From JANXUC01 sp964619065 (GTDB lineage: Bacteria > Acidobacteriota > Terriglobia > Terriglobales > Acidobacteriaceae): a stretch of DNA of 64,000 bases. Numbering within the stretch: position 1 is the first letter of the stretch; every line of letters starts with the position of its first letter. Positions 44,178-51,942 of this stretch are shown piece after piece. Below the pieces are notes generated by a model, which was given only the letters and a program-made list of their open reading frames with translations, had not been told where the DNA came from and did not search any database. The stretch spans positions 1-64,000 of the forward strand of contig CAZUCC010000005.1 of NCBI GenBank assembly GCA_964619065.1. The letters run 5' to 3'. The translations under genes and the position numbers were made by a program.

Positions 44178-45245
44178 ATGACGAGCCCCAAGGGGAATGT
44201 CGTTTTCCGATTGGATGGCGGCGGATCGGTCGGGATGGGTCATGTAGTCCGCTGTCTCTGCTTGGCGCGAGAACTCAGCGATCGGCACAATTGTAGAGTT
44301 TTGCTCTGTATGAACCGCGACCCGTTAGGGATCGCGCACGTAGAATCGCAGGGCTGGCCGGTTCAACATGTAGCTGCGGACGACCTCAGCGGCAACATCG
44401 CAATCGCCACCCAAGCCGACATTTTGCTCATCGACTTACCGGGCGGTGTTTCTGCGGAAGCCGTACGAACTGTTCGACGAAAGAACCCCAATACTCTCAT
44501 TGCCTTAATGGACGGCACCTGCACCGGGCGGCTGGAAGCCGACCTTGTTGTGTGTCCGCTGAAAAGACTGCCCGATCCGGCGTCCTGGCAGGGATTCACG
44601 GGCCAGCGTTATGAGGGGCCTGCTTATGCTTTGCTCGATCCCGCGTTCGCGCAGGTTCCCCAACGGACGACGGCTACCTCTGGCGTAGTGTCCATTCTTA
44701 TCGCCATGGGAGGAAGCGATCCTTACGGTCTGACGCTCCAGACGTTGCGTGCGCTTGACGCGATGCAGGAAAAATTTACTACGGTAGTCGCGCTGGGTCC
44801 GGCGTTCCTGCATGACGCGGAATTGCAATCGTGGCTTTCCGTGGCGCAGCGGCGTTACGAAATCCGCAGAGAGAACTCCTTGCTGAATCTGATGCTGGCC
44901 TCGGATCTCGCACTCGTCTCATTTGGTACGACAGTTTATGAACTAGCGGCTACAGGGCTTCCTGCCATTGCCCTGGCCATCAGCGAGGATCATGCGCAAG
45001 CGGCGGAGATCTTCGCACGCGGAGGAAGCCTGATCACGCTCGGTTTGCATTCGCGTATTTCCCCCGAAGAAATCCAAACTGCCGTCCACCACTTGCTAAA
45101 CGACGCACCGAAGCGGTTGGAAATGGCGCGCTGTGGGCAGACAATCGTTGATGGAAGAGGAACGGAACGTGTCGCCCAAATCCTCGTCTCGCGTATGCTG
45201 GAAAGAAACCAATCTCGCCCGGAGGATTCGATTGGATCAGCATAG
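44178..45245 (+). CDS. pseG: UDP-2,4-diacetamido-2,4,6-trideoxy-altrose hydrolase-like (PseG/SpsG)
   Basis: Removes UDP to release the free 2,4-diamino-hexose that the synthase uses. The 355 residues have a GT-B fold. The N-terminal FRLDGGGSVGMGHVVRCLCLA contains the catalytic His22, and the C-terminal domain has SFGTTVYELAATGLPAIALAIS. In the GT28/PseG clan, length and motifs agree with PseG and SpsG. Its position after cytidylyltransferase, aminotransferase and reductase genes confirms that those belong to the same pathway. Its end overlaps the start of the methyltransferase gene. Confidence 0.87.
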   Translation: MTSPKGNVVFRLDGGGSVGMGHVVRCLCLARELSDRHNCRVLLCMNRDPLGIAHVESQGWPVQHVAADDLSGNIAIATQADILLIDLPGGVSAEAVRTVRRKNPNTLIALMDGTCTGRLEADLVVCPLKRLPDPASWQGFTGQRYEGPAYALLDPAFAQVPQRTTATSGVVSILIAMGGSDPYGLTLQTLRALDAMQEKFTTVVALGPAFLHDAELQSWLSVAQRRYEIRRENSLLNLMLASDLALVSFGTTVYELAATGLPAIALAISEDHAQAAEIFARGGSLITLGLHSRISPEEIQTAVHHLLNDAPKRLEMARCGQTIVDGRGTERVAQILVSRMLERNQSRPEDSIGSA

Positions 45246-46131
45246 CGGTCCTGAGCTGGCTCAGGACGGCAAAGGACATTCCGTCATCGATTGTGTGCCC
45301 TGTGGGTTCGCACATCTTTGGCCGAAGCCCACGGCACAAGAACTTGCCGAATACTACGCGCAGTCTTTCTATGAAACGCATAGCCCGAAAGACTGGGCGG
45401 AGAAAGAGGCTAAGGAACAGCCGTATTGGGAAATCGAATATGCGGACCGGCTGGCCACATTCTCGGACATCCTGGGCAAGCCTGCGGGGAAGTTGCTCGA
45501 TGTTGGCTGTGGAGGGGGCTGGCTGCTTTCGTACGCCACTGCACGGAACTGGCAGGTGGTCGGTGTTGAGCCTTCCCATTCCATGTGGGAGCGGGCAGCA
45601 CAGCGCGGCCCGGTGCTCCTGGGGACGTTTCCTGGCGTGGACGTGAGTTCCCACGCACCGTTTGATGCGATTCACCTGAAGCTGGTGATGGAGCACGTAG
45701 CGGATCCTTTTGAGGTTTTGGGCGCGGCTCGGGAAGCGCTGCGCCCTGGTGGGGTCATTGTGGTGCAGGTGCCCAACGACTTCAACCCGCTGCAAGTCGC
45801 GGCGAAAAAACTCTTCGACAAAGAAGCATGGTGGGTTGTGCATCCCGTTCACGTGAACTACTTCAATTTCGATAGTTTGGAGCGGACGCTGCGCCGCTGT
45901 GGTTTCGAGCCTCGAATGCGAGAGAGTACGTTCCCCATGGAGTCTTTCCTGATGCAGGGAATCGACTATATTGGCCGCGACGATGTCGGGCGCAAGTGTC
46001 ATGGCCAACGCATGGCCCTGGAAATGAATCTGGAGAAAACGGGTCTTTCGAAACTGCGCCGGGAATTCGCGCGCTGGCTGGCAGCGAAAGGGATTGGACG
46101 AGAAGCCGTGGTTTTCGCCGTCAAATCATAA
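45232..46131 (+). CDS. SAM-dependent methyltransferase
   Basis: Class I methyltransferase of 299 residues. An N-terminal segment DCVPCGFAHLWPKPT resembles half of a zinc knuckle. The SAM-binding motif LLDVGCGGGWLL follows, then GVEPS and LVMEHVADPFEVL. The frame is open well upstream inside pseG. TTG 45232, six bases after GGAGG, gives a normal N-terminus and is preferred; it overlaps the pseG stop. The protein resembles those methylating sugar nucleotides or lipid-linked glycans. It may O- or N-methylate the nonulosonate or another sugar of the polymer. Confidence 0.8.
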   Translation: MDQHSGPELAQDGKGHSVIDCVPCGFAHLWPKPTAQELAEYYAQSFYETHSPKDWAEKEAKEQPYWEIEYADRLATFSDILGKPAGKLLDVGCGGGWLLSYATARNWQVVGVEPSHSMWERAAQRGPVLLGTFPGVDVSSHAPFDAIHLKLVMEHVADPFEVLGAAREALRPGGVIVVQVPNDFNPLQVAAKKLFDKEAWWVVHPVHVNYFNFDSLERTLRRCGFEPRMRESTFPMESFLMQGIDYIGRDDVGRKCHGQRMALEMNLEKTGLSKLRREFARWLAAKGIGREAVVFAVKS

Positions 46132-46230
46132 ATACTTAAGCAGGCATCGCGTATGCTGGAGCGTGCCCTCAGTAGTTTGCTTGGGAGCGCACGGCAGTTC
46201 TGAAATAGTTAGCACGAAGGAAAGACACGG

Positions 46231-47076
46231 ATGAAAAAGAAGCAGACGATCGGTGCGGTGGACCATATTCGACGTGACGAAGTGAAGGAGGGCTACACAC
46301 CCGTCCTGACGCCTGAAAATGCTCCTCTGCGGGAACTCTCGGTGGGGCGTCTCCGGCTAGATAAGAAAATCGGCGGTTATAAGGGAGAGACCGGGGGACG
46401 CGAAACCCTCCTCCACATTCTGGTTGGGCAATGCACCATCGAATGTACAGGGACGCATGGCAAGCGCAAGTTCGAACGCTTGGGGGAGCGCCCAGACGTG
46501 TTTTCCGGGCTGCCAACTTCGGTTGTGTTGGGTCCGCGTACGAAGTATACGGTGACGCCCCTGAGCCGAACGGTGGACATCGCCATTGCCAGTGTTCCAC
46601 ATGTGGGCCGGGAGATGGCTGGCTTACCAGCAGTCATTCGCCCTCAGGATGTTCCCGTGCACGAGATCGGCGAAGGCCACTTTACGCGCACCGTTCGCGA
46701 AGTGATTGGCGGTGAAGGCCCGGCCGCGCTTCTGCGTGCCGGCGAGACTCTGAATCCTGTCGGGAAGTGGTCCTCCTGGCCGCACCACGATTTTGACGCC
46801 GACCCTGATCTCGCTCCGAAGTTCGAGGAAGTATTTCTTTACTTCACCAAACCTCGCAGCGGATGGGGTTTGCAGCGCCGTGAAGGACTCTACTGCAATC
46901 TGCAAACCGTGGATGACGTGATCGTGGTACGCAACGGAGATGCAGCGATTTTGCCTCTCGGAGAACACCCCGTAGTGGCGGGTGTCGACAGTCAGGTGCT
47001 CTACATTTGGTTTTACATTAGCCCGATTCCGAAGATTTATTCCAAGTGGGCCGAGGACGTCGGTGGATATGCATGA
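46231..47076 (+). CDS. IolB/KduI-type cupin sugar isomerase-like protein
   Basis: 281 residues in the bicupin fold of 5-deoxy-glucuronate isomerase (IolB). The second cupin half carries the family string GKWSSWPHHDFD, then KFEEVFLYFTKPRSGWGLQR, a Glu-containing metal-binding segment, and DDVIVVRNGDAAILPLGEHPV. IolB normally belongs to inositol breakdown, but no other iol gene is present. Here it follows the methyltransferase by 99 bases (with an AAGGA site) and overlaps the ATP-grasp gene. An aldose/ketose isomerisation in making a rare sugar is a reasonable inference; the substrate is unknown. Confidence 0.78.
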   Translation: MKKKQTIGAVDHIRRDEVKEGYTPVLTPENAPLRELSVGRLRLDKKIGGYKGETGGRETLLHILVGQCTIECTGTHGKRKFERLGERPDVFSGLPTSVVLGPRTKYTVTPLSRTVDIAIASVPHVGREMAGLPAVIRPQDVPVHEIGEGHFTRTVREVIGGEGPAALLRAGETLNPVGKWSSWPHHDFDADPDLAPKFEEVFLYFTKPRSGWGLQRREGLYCNLQTVDDVIVVRNGDAAILPLGEHPVVAGVDSQVLYIWFYISPIPKIYSKWAEDVGGYA

Positions 47077-48334
47077 TGTCAACAAACCGGACGCGATCCT
47101 GATCGTGTGTGGCGGGCTGCTACAGGTTCCCGCCGTGCCCATCGCCAAAGAATTGGGGCTGAAGGTTGTGGTGAGCGACGGCAGTGCCGATGCTCCCGCT
47201 ATGAAGCTGGCGGACGAAGCTGTTGTTCTCGACATCTATGACCTCGAAGGCCATCGCTGTCTTGTACAAGAATTGAAACACAAGTACAACCTGCGCGGCG
47301 TCTTCACCGAAGGCGCGGATGTGGAACTGACAGTCGCCGTTGCTGCGCACGCCGCGGGCTTGCCCGGAATTCCCGTGGCGGCAGCAGAAAACACAAAAAA
47401 TAAAGTTCGTATGCGGCGTTGTTTCGATGAAACAGGCATACCCAATCCCGCTTGGGCAGAGGTCGGCACTGTAGAAGAGGCTCGCGTCGCCGCAGCGCGC
47501 ATCGGGTTTCCGTTAATGGCCAAGGCAGTGGACAACTGCGCTTCGCGTGGGACAAGCCGTGTGGACTCTCTCGAGATGCTAGGGCCGGCAGTTGCTATGG
47601 CAATAGAGAATTCGACGACGCAGACGGCATTGCTGGAAAGTTGCTTCGTTGGAGAAGAACAGAGCGTGGAGATCTTGTTCGATACGGACGGCCGTTGCCA
47701 CCATTTGAATATCGTGGACCGCCCGTTTCAACGGGGAGTGGAATATGCAATTGAGGTCGGGCATGTCAATCCCACGCATCTGACAGCGGATCAACAGACG
47801 CAGGTCTTCGAATTGGCAGAACGCGCCGCCGCAGCCGTGGGCGTTCGCTTCAACGTTTTTAAGGCGGATACGATCTGGACGCCCGACGGTCCACGTATTC
47901 TCGAAGTGACGGCGCGGCTTTCCGGTGGATTCGACTGCCAGTACACGACGCCGTTAGCTACGGGAAGAAATTTCATTCGCGCCGCGATGCGCTTGGCCAT
48001 CGGGCTTCCGCTGGATCTCGCTGATCTTGAACCGCGGTGGAGGCGCCACGCAGCCGCCTGGGTAGCGTTTCCGCATCCGGGGAGAGTGGGGCGGATCAGC
48101 GGCGTAGAAGATGCCCTCAAACTGCCCGGAGTGGAACATGTTTTCTTGCGGACCCATCCCGGCGATGTGATTCAGCCGTATAAAGATTGTGCCACCCGGC
48201 CCGCTTTCGTTATCGCTGCGGGAGACAGCCGGGAAGAAGCGATCTCCCGCGCTCAGGCCGGTACCGAAGCCCTTCGTTTCGAGATAACTCCAGTCGAGGC
48301 AACCCCAGCCGACGAGGTGCCCCATCCGGTTTAA
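47069..48334 (+). CDS. ATP-grasp family ligase
   Basis: 421 residues with a carbamoyl-phosphate-synthase/PurK-like architecture. The N-terminal pre-ATP-grasp domain has ILIVCGGLLQVPAVPIAKELG and GVFTEGADVELTVAVAAHAAG. The ATP-grasp core follows, with FPLMAKAVDNCASRGTSRVD and LLESCFVGEEQSVEILFD, then the metal-binding ending RILEVTARLSGGFDCQ. A C-terminal domain of about 110 residues follows. Such enzymes join a carboxylate to an amine or thiol through an acyl phosphate. In this operon it might attach an amino acid or other acyl group to an amino sugar. ATG 47069 overlaps the cupin stop by eight bases. Confidence 0.8.
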   Translation: MHDVNKPDAILIVCGGLLQVPAVPIAKELGLKVVVSDGSADAPAMKLADEAVVLDIYDLEGHRCLVQELKHKYNLRGVFTEGADVELTVAVAAHAAGLPGIPVAAAENTKNKVRMRRCFDETGIPNPAWAEVGTVEEARVAAARIGFPLMAKAVDNCASRGTSRVDSLEMLGPAVAMAIENSTTQTALLESCFVGEEQSVEILFDTDGRCHHLNIVDRPFQRGVEYAIEVGHVNPTHLTADQQTQVFELAERAAAAVGVRFNVFKADTIWTPDGPRILEVTARLSGGFDCQYTTPLATGRNFIRAAMRLAIGLPLDLADLEPRWRRHAAAWVAFPHPGRVGRISGVEDALKLPGVEHVFLRTHPGDVIQPYKDCATRPAFVIAAGDSREEAISRAQAGTEALRFEITPVEATPADEVPHPV

Positions 48335-49109
48335 AGATCAAGTTGTTTTGTTAACTGGCGCTGGGCGCGGCATCGGACGCGCCACCGCAGAAGCTTTTTC
48401 GCAGGAAGGCGCGGCTGTGGCATTGGTTGCGCGGAGCCCGAAAGAGATTGAAGAGCTCGCCGCGATCATGAAGAAAGAAAACCACCAGGCACTCGCGCTG
48501 CAGGCGGACATCGTTCAACAGGAATCCATTCGTGCTGCGATTGAGCAAACCGTGACCGCCTTCGGACGTCTCGACGTACTGGTAACGGCTGCCGCAGCGG
48601 GTCCCGCAGCTGGTCCATCGGAAGAGTTGCCCGCCAGCGACTGGAAGGCTGTTCTCGATACGGATCTATCCGGCACATTCTTTACCTGCCAGGCAGCGGG
48701 CAAAGTCATGCTGCAACAGCGCTATGGCAGAATTGTCAATCTCTCGAGTTTTCACGTATCGGGAACCTACCCGGAACGAACTGCCTATGTGAGCGCGAAG
48801 ACGGGTGTCATTGGAATGACACAAGCCCTCGCAGTGGAGTGGGGCGGCCGCGGAGTGACCGTGAACAGCGTAGCGCCTGGACCGATCCGCACACCACGTA
48901 CGTCTTGGTTCTTGTCGCAAAATCCTGCGAATGAAGCCGGCATGATTGGACGAACTCCCAATGGCCGCTTAGGAGAGCCTTCCGAAGTGGCCGCTACAAT
49001 TCTTTTTCTCGCTTCGCGGGAGGCAGGCCATATCAACGGACAGACCATTACCATCGACGGAGGCTGGACGAAGAATGCCTGGTGGGGGCAGCATCCGTGG
49101 AAAGCATAA
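48324..49109 (+). CDS. Short-chain dehydrogenase/reductase with probable ATC start
   Basis: Classical SDR with TGAGRGIG, Ser and Tyr-x3-Lys (YVSAK) catalytic residues and the DGGW ending. The only standard start in frame is TTG 48348, which would delete most of the first beta strand (MLTGAGRGIG) and has no ribosome site. Reading back, ATC at 48324 lies six bases after GAGG (48314-48317) and yields IRFKDQVVLLTGAGRGIG, a complete SDR N-terminus; 261 residues. It would overlap the ATP-grasp stop by 11 bases, like its neighbours. Probably reduces or oxidises a sugar hydroxyl in the same pathway. Its end overlaps the next SDR gene. Confidence 0.8.
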   Translation: MRFKDQVVLLTGAGRGIGRATAEAFSQEGAAVALVARSPKEIEELAAIMKKENHQALALQADIVQQESIRAAIEQTVTAFGRLDVLVTAAAAGPAAGPSEELPASDWKAVLDTDLSGTFFTCQAAGKVMLQQRYGRIVNLSSFHVSGTYPERTAYVSAKTGVIGMTQALAVEWGGRGVTVNSVAPGPIRTPRTSWFLSQNPANEAGMIGRTPNGRLGEPSEVAATILFLASREAGHINGQTITIDGGWTKNAWWGQHPWKA

Positions 49110-49879
49110 GGCCGGAACTTAGCGGCAAGCGCGCTCTCGTAACGGGTGCCTCCGGTGCCATCGGTCGAAGCTTGAGCATTGCCTTAGCACAGGCAGGCGC
49201 CGATGTCGCGTTGTTGGGGCGGAATAAGGAGAAACTCGCACAGGTTGGCGCGGAAATTCAAGCTTTAGGGAGGGACGCCTATTCTGTGACCGCCGACTTG
49301 ACCGAGGCAACCCAGGTGGAGCAGGCTGTCGCGGAAGTTGCGCGGCGCGGCGGTAAGATCGATATTCTGGTCAATTCCGCGGGAGCCCAGGCGCGCAAGC
49401 CCGCGCTGGATTTCACGGAAGAAGATTGGGATCGGGTGCTGAACGTGAACTTGAAGTCAGTCTTCTTTACTTGCCAGGCAGTGGCGCGAGTCATGAGCAA
49501 GCATGGTGGCGGTGCGATTGTGAACGTCGGTTCGCTGGTGTCCGTGATCGGCCTTCCGCATCTGTCGGCGTACTGCGCGAGCAAAGGTGGCGTTGGGCAG
49601 CTCACCAAGTCGCTGGCGGTGGAGTGGGCTCCTTTGGGAATTCGGGTCAACGCCATGGCGCCGGGACGAATCCGCACCCCGATGACAGAAGACTTGTTCC
49701 AAAATGAGGCCATTCGTGAAAGCTTCGTCCGCTTGATTCCCCTGGGCCGCGCCGGCACACCGGAGGAACTGGGAGGCGCGGTCGTGTTCCTGGCCTCCGA
49801 CGCATCGCGGTATATGACAGGCCAAATCATCTACGTGGACGGGGGCTGGCTGGCTTCCGGCGGAAATCCCGCGAGGTAG
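49097..49879 (+). CDS. Short-chain dehydrogenase/reductase (gluconate-5-dehydrogenase/KduD-like)
   Basis: Classical SDR of about 260 residues: ALVTGASGAIGRSL cofactor motif, NSAGAQ, the catalytic Ser in NVGSLVSV, Tyr-x3-Lys as YCASK, and FLASDASRYMTGQIIYVDGGW at the end. The closest familiar groups are gluconate 5-dehydrogenase and 2-deoxy-D-gluconate 3-dehydrogenase. GTG 49097 after a G-rich stretch is preferred; GTG 49082 adds five residues. It overlaps the preceding SDR stop. Two consecutive SDRs next to an IolB-type cupin suggest oxidation, isomerisation and reduction of one sugar. Confidence 0.85.
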   Translation: MESIRPELSGKRALVTGASGAIGRSLSIALAQAGADVALLGRNKEKLAQVGAEIQALGRDAYSVTADLTEATQVEQAVAEVARRGGKIDILVNSAGAQARKPALDFTEEDWDRVLNVNLKSVFFTCQAVARVMSKHGGGAIVNVGSLVSVIGLPHLSAYCASKGGVGQLTKSLAVEWAPLGIRVNAMAPGRIRTPMTEDLFQNEAIRESFVRLIPLGRAGTPEELGGAVVFLASDASRYMTGQIIYVDGGWLASGGNPAR

Positions 49880-49884
49880 CTCGG

Positions 49885-51882
49885 TTGCCATTAGATCTCT
49901 TTACTGTGTTTCATCTTAACCTCGCCTACTCTTCCATTGAGGAAGAGCAGCGGCCGCAGGTCGTGCAAAACTGCTATTGGCCGTTGTTGCGGCTTGCGCT
50001 GCAGCATCAACTGCCGTTTGGTATCGAAGCTTCGGCTTACACGTTGGAATCGGCAGCGGCGATTGATCCTGCCTGGATCGATGAGCTGCGCGCCCTCACC
50101 GCGAACGGCCCGTGTGAGTTCGTCGGCAGCGGCTATGCCCAGATCATCGGACCGCTCGTGCCCGCGGAAGTCAATGCCGCCAATCTTCGTTTAGGACGGC
50201 AATCTTACCGATCAATTCTTGGGTATTCTCCCAAGATCGCGTTGATCAACGAACAGGCTTATTCCTCGGGCTTGCTACAGCTTTACCAGGGTGCTGGGTA
50301 TGAGGCCATCGTCATGGAGTGGGACAATCCCGCGCGCTGGCATCCGGAATGGAAACCGGAATGGCGCTACTATCCGCAGATTGCGTGCGGACCGGGCGGG
50401 GTAGAGCTGCCGGTGATCTGGAATAAGTCGATTGCCTTTCAAAAATTTCAGCGTTATGCCCACGCCGAGATGGACCTGCCAGAATACATTGACTATTTAG
50501 CCCAACATGTAGCTGCGGAACCGCGTGCATTCTCGCTCTACGGAAACGATGTGGAAGTGTTTGATTTTCGTCCAGGGCGATATCACACAGAAGCAACGCT
50601 ACGGGAAGAAGGGGAGTGGAAGCGTATTGGCGCACTGTTCGAGTCACTGCTGCGGGACGAGCGTTTTCGTTTCATTCGTCCCAGCCAGGTTTTCGAACTT
50701 GGGAATTCTCCGCAAGCGGGCAACCGGCTTCATCTGGAAACGCCGCAGGACCCCGTTCCTGTTAAGAAACAAGAAAAATATAATCTCACGCGCTGGGCGG
50801 TGACGGGCCGTAACGACCTAGCCATTAATACGGCGTGCCGCCAGATATATTCCGCTCTGGAACCAAGTTCGGAGAGTGCTCACTGGCGGGAACTCTGCTA
50901 CCTCTGGAGCAGTGACTTCCGCACCCACATTACGGACAAGAGATGGACAGCCTTCGAGAATCGTTTACGGGCGATGGAATCTCAGCTTGGTATTTCACCC
51001 GCGCAAGAGCCGCAAGCCGCGCCGGATACGAAGGCAGGCGCAGCGGTTTCGCCCGCCTTCCAAATTCGCCGGGAGAGCCGCTATCTTCACGTGGAGACCG
51101 ATTCGGTGAAGGCCGTGTTCAATTGTCGCCGGGGTTTGGCGCTCGACGCGTTGATCGTAAAAAATGTTTCTGGCAAATCGCTCATTGGAACCATTCCTCA
51201 CGGTTTCTATCAGGACATCACGCTGGGAGCTGATTTTTATTCTGGACATCTCGTGTTGGAGACGCCGGGACGTCCGAAGATGACGGATCTGGAGTGGGTG
51301 GAGCCCGAAATCGGCCATGATGCTGATGACGCTTCGGATGAAACGGTCGTGATCCGTGGAAGTATTGCTACGCCGCTCGGTCCCGTGGAAAAAACAATTC
51401 GGCTAAGCTCTGGCGGACGCCTGCGAATTCGCTTCGATCTTCATTGGCGGCAGTTGCCTGTGGGTTCGTTGCGACTCGGACACATTACTCTGAATCCCGA
51501 AGCATTTGAGCAGCAGAGTCTTTTCTTCGAAACTCATAACGGCGGATTCGCTTGGGAATGCTTTGCACTGGACGGTAAGGCTATCGACCACGGACGTTCT
51601 GTGTCGTTCCTTGTCTCTGCCAGCAGTGCTCTCGGAATGACTGAGGGAGAACTGCGGTTGGGAGATTCGCAACGCATGGTCACGATTCGTACTCCTCTCG
51701 ACCGGGCTTGTGTGGTCGCACAAATCGCGTATGTGCCTGTAGCGGGATCTTTTTTCTATAGGGCGAGTTTCTCTGCATCGGAATTGGACGAAACCTGCCG
51801 CGAAAGCTCCCGGTTGTCGTTTCCCAGGACCTTCGAGTTCGAGATTCAGGCATCGAAATCTAGCGACCAATCCAGCGGCTAG
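49885..51882 (+). CDS. Glycoside hydrolase family 57-like protein, cytoplasmic
   Basis: A 665-residue protein matching the GH57 barrel: VFHLNLAYSS at the N-terminus, GPCEFVGSGYAQIIGPLVP, INEQAYSSGLLQLYQGAG with a candidate nucleophile glutamate, VMEWDNPARW, and LYGNDVEVFDFRPGRYHTE with a candidate acid aspartate. A beta-rich C-terminal half (about 400-660) resembles the DUF1926-type domain of GH57 enzymes. GH57 enzymes are alpha-amylases, 4-alpha-glucanotransferases, branching enzymes or galactosidases; none is clearly matched. No signal peptide is seen. TTG 49885 follows GAGG by eight bases and lies five bases after the SDR gene, so it is co-transcribed. It may trim or transfer within a saccharide. 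Confidence 0.72.
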   Translation: MPLDLFTVFHLNLAYSSIEEEQRPQVVQNCYWPLLRLALQHQLPFGIEASAYTLESAAAIDPAWIDELRALTANGPCEFVGSGYAQIIGPLVPAEVNAANLRLGRQSYRSILGYSPKIALINEQAYSSGLLQLYQGAGYEAIVMEWDNPARWHPEWKPEWRYYPQIACGPGGVELPVIWNKSIAFQKFQRYAHAEMDLPEYIDYLAQHVAAEPRAFSLYGNDVEVFDFRPGRYHTEATLREEGEWKRIGALFESLLRDERFRFIRPSQVFELGNSPQAGNRLHLETPQDPVPVKKQEKYNLTRWAVTGRNDLAINTACRQIYSALEPSSESAHWRELCYLWSSDFRTHITDKRWTAFENRLRAMESQLGISPAQEPQAAPDTKAGAAVSPAFQIRRESRYLHVETDSVKAVFNCRRGLALDALIVKNVSGKSLIGTIPHGFYQDITLGADFYSGHLVLETPGRPKMTDLEWVEPEIGHDADDASDETVVIRGSIATPLGPVEKTIRLSSGGRLRIRFDLHWRQLPVGSLRLGHITLNPEAFEQQSLFFETHNGGFAWECFALDGKAIDHGRSVSFLVSASSALGMTEGELRLGDSQRMVTIRTPLDRACVVAQIAYVPVAGSFFYRASFSASELDETCRESSRLSFPRTFEFEIQASKSSDQSSG

Positions 51883-51942
51883 CCTGTCGATGTCGCTTGC
51901 GCACATTTCACTTGAACATGTTTTTTGCAATTCCAGGAACCG

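Noticed and set aside
45034..46008. 324-codon open frame antisense to pseG and the methyltransferase
   Set aside because: No motif; lies across two recognised genes on the other strand.
48348..48350. TTG as start of the first SDR gene
   Set aside because: It would cut off the first beta strand and lacks a ribosome site; ATC 48324 fits better.
46231..49879. Reading the cupin and two SDRs as a pectin (KduI/KduD) or inositol degradation unit
   Set aside because: No lyase, kinase, transporter or other iol/kdu genes are present, and the genes overlap with sugar-nucleotide biosynthesis genes.
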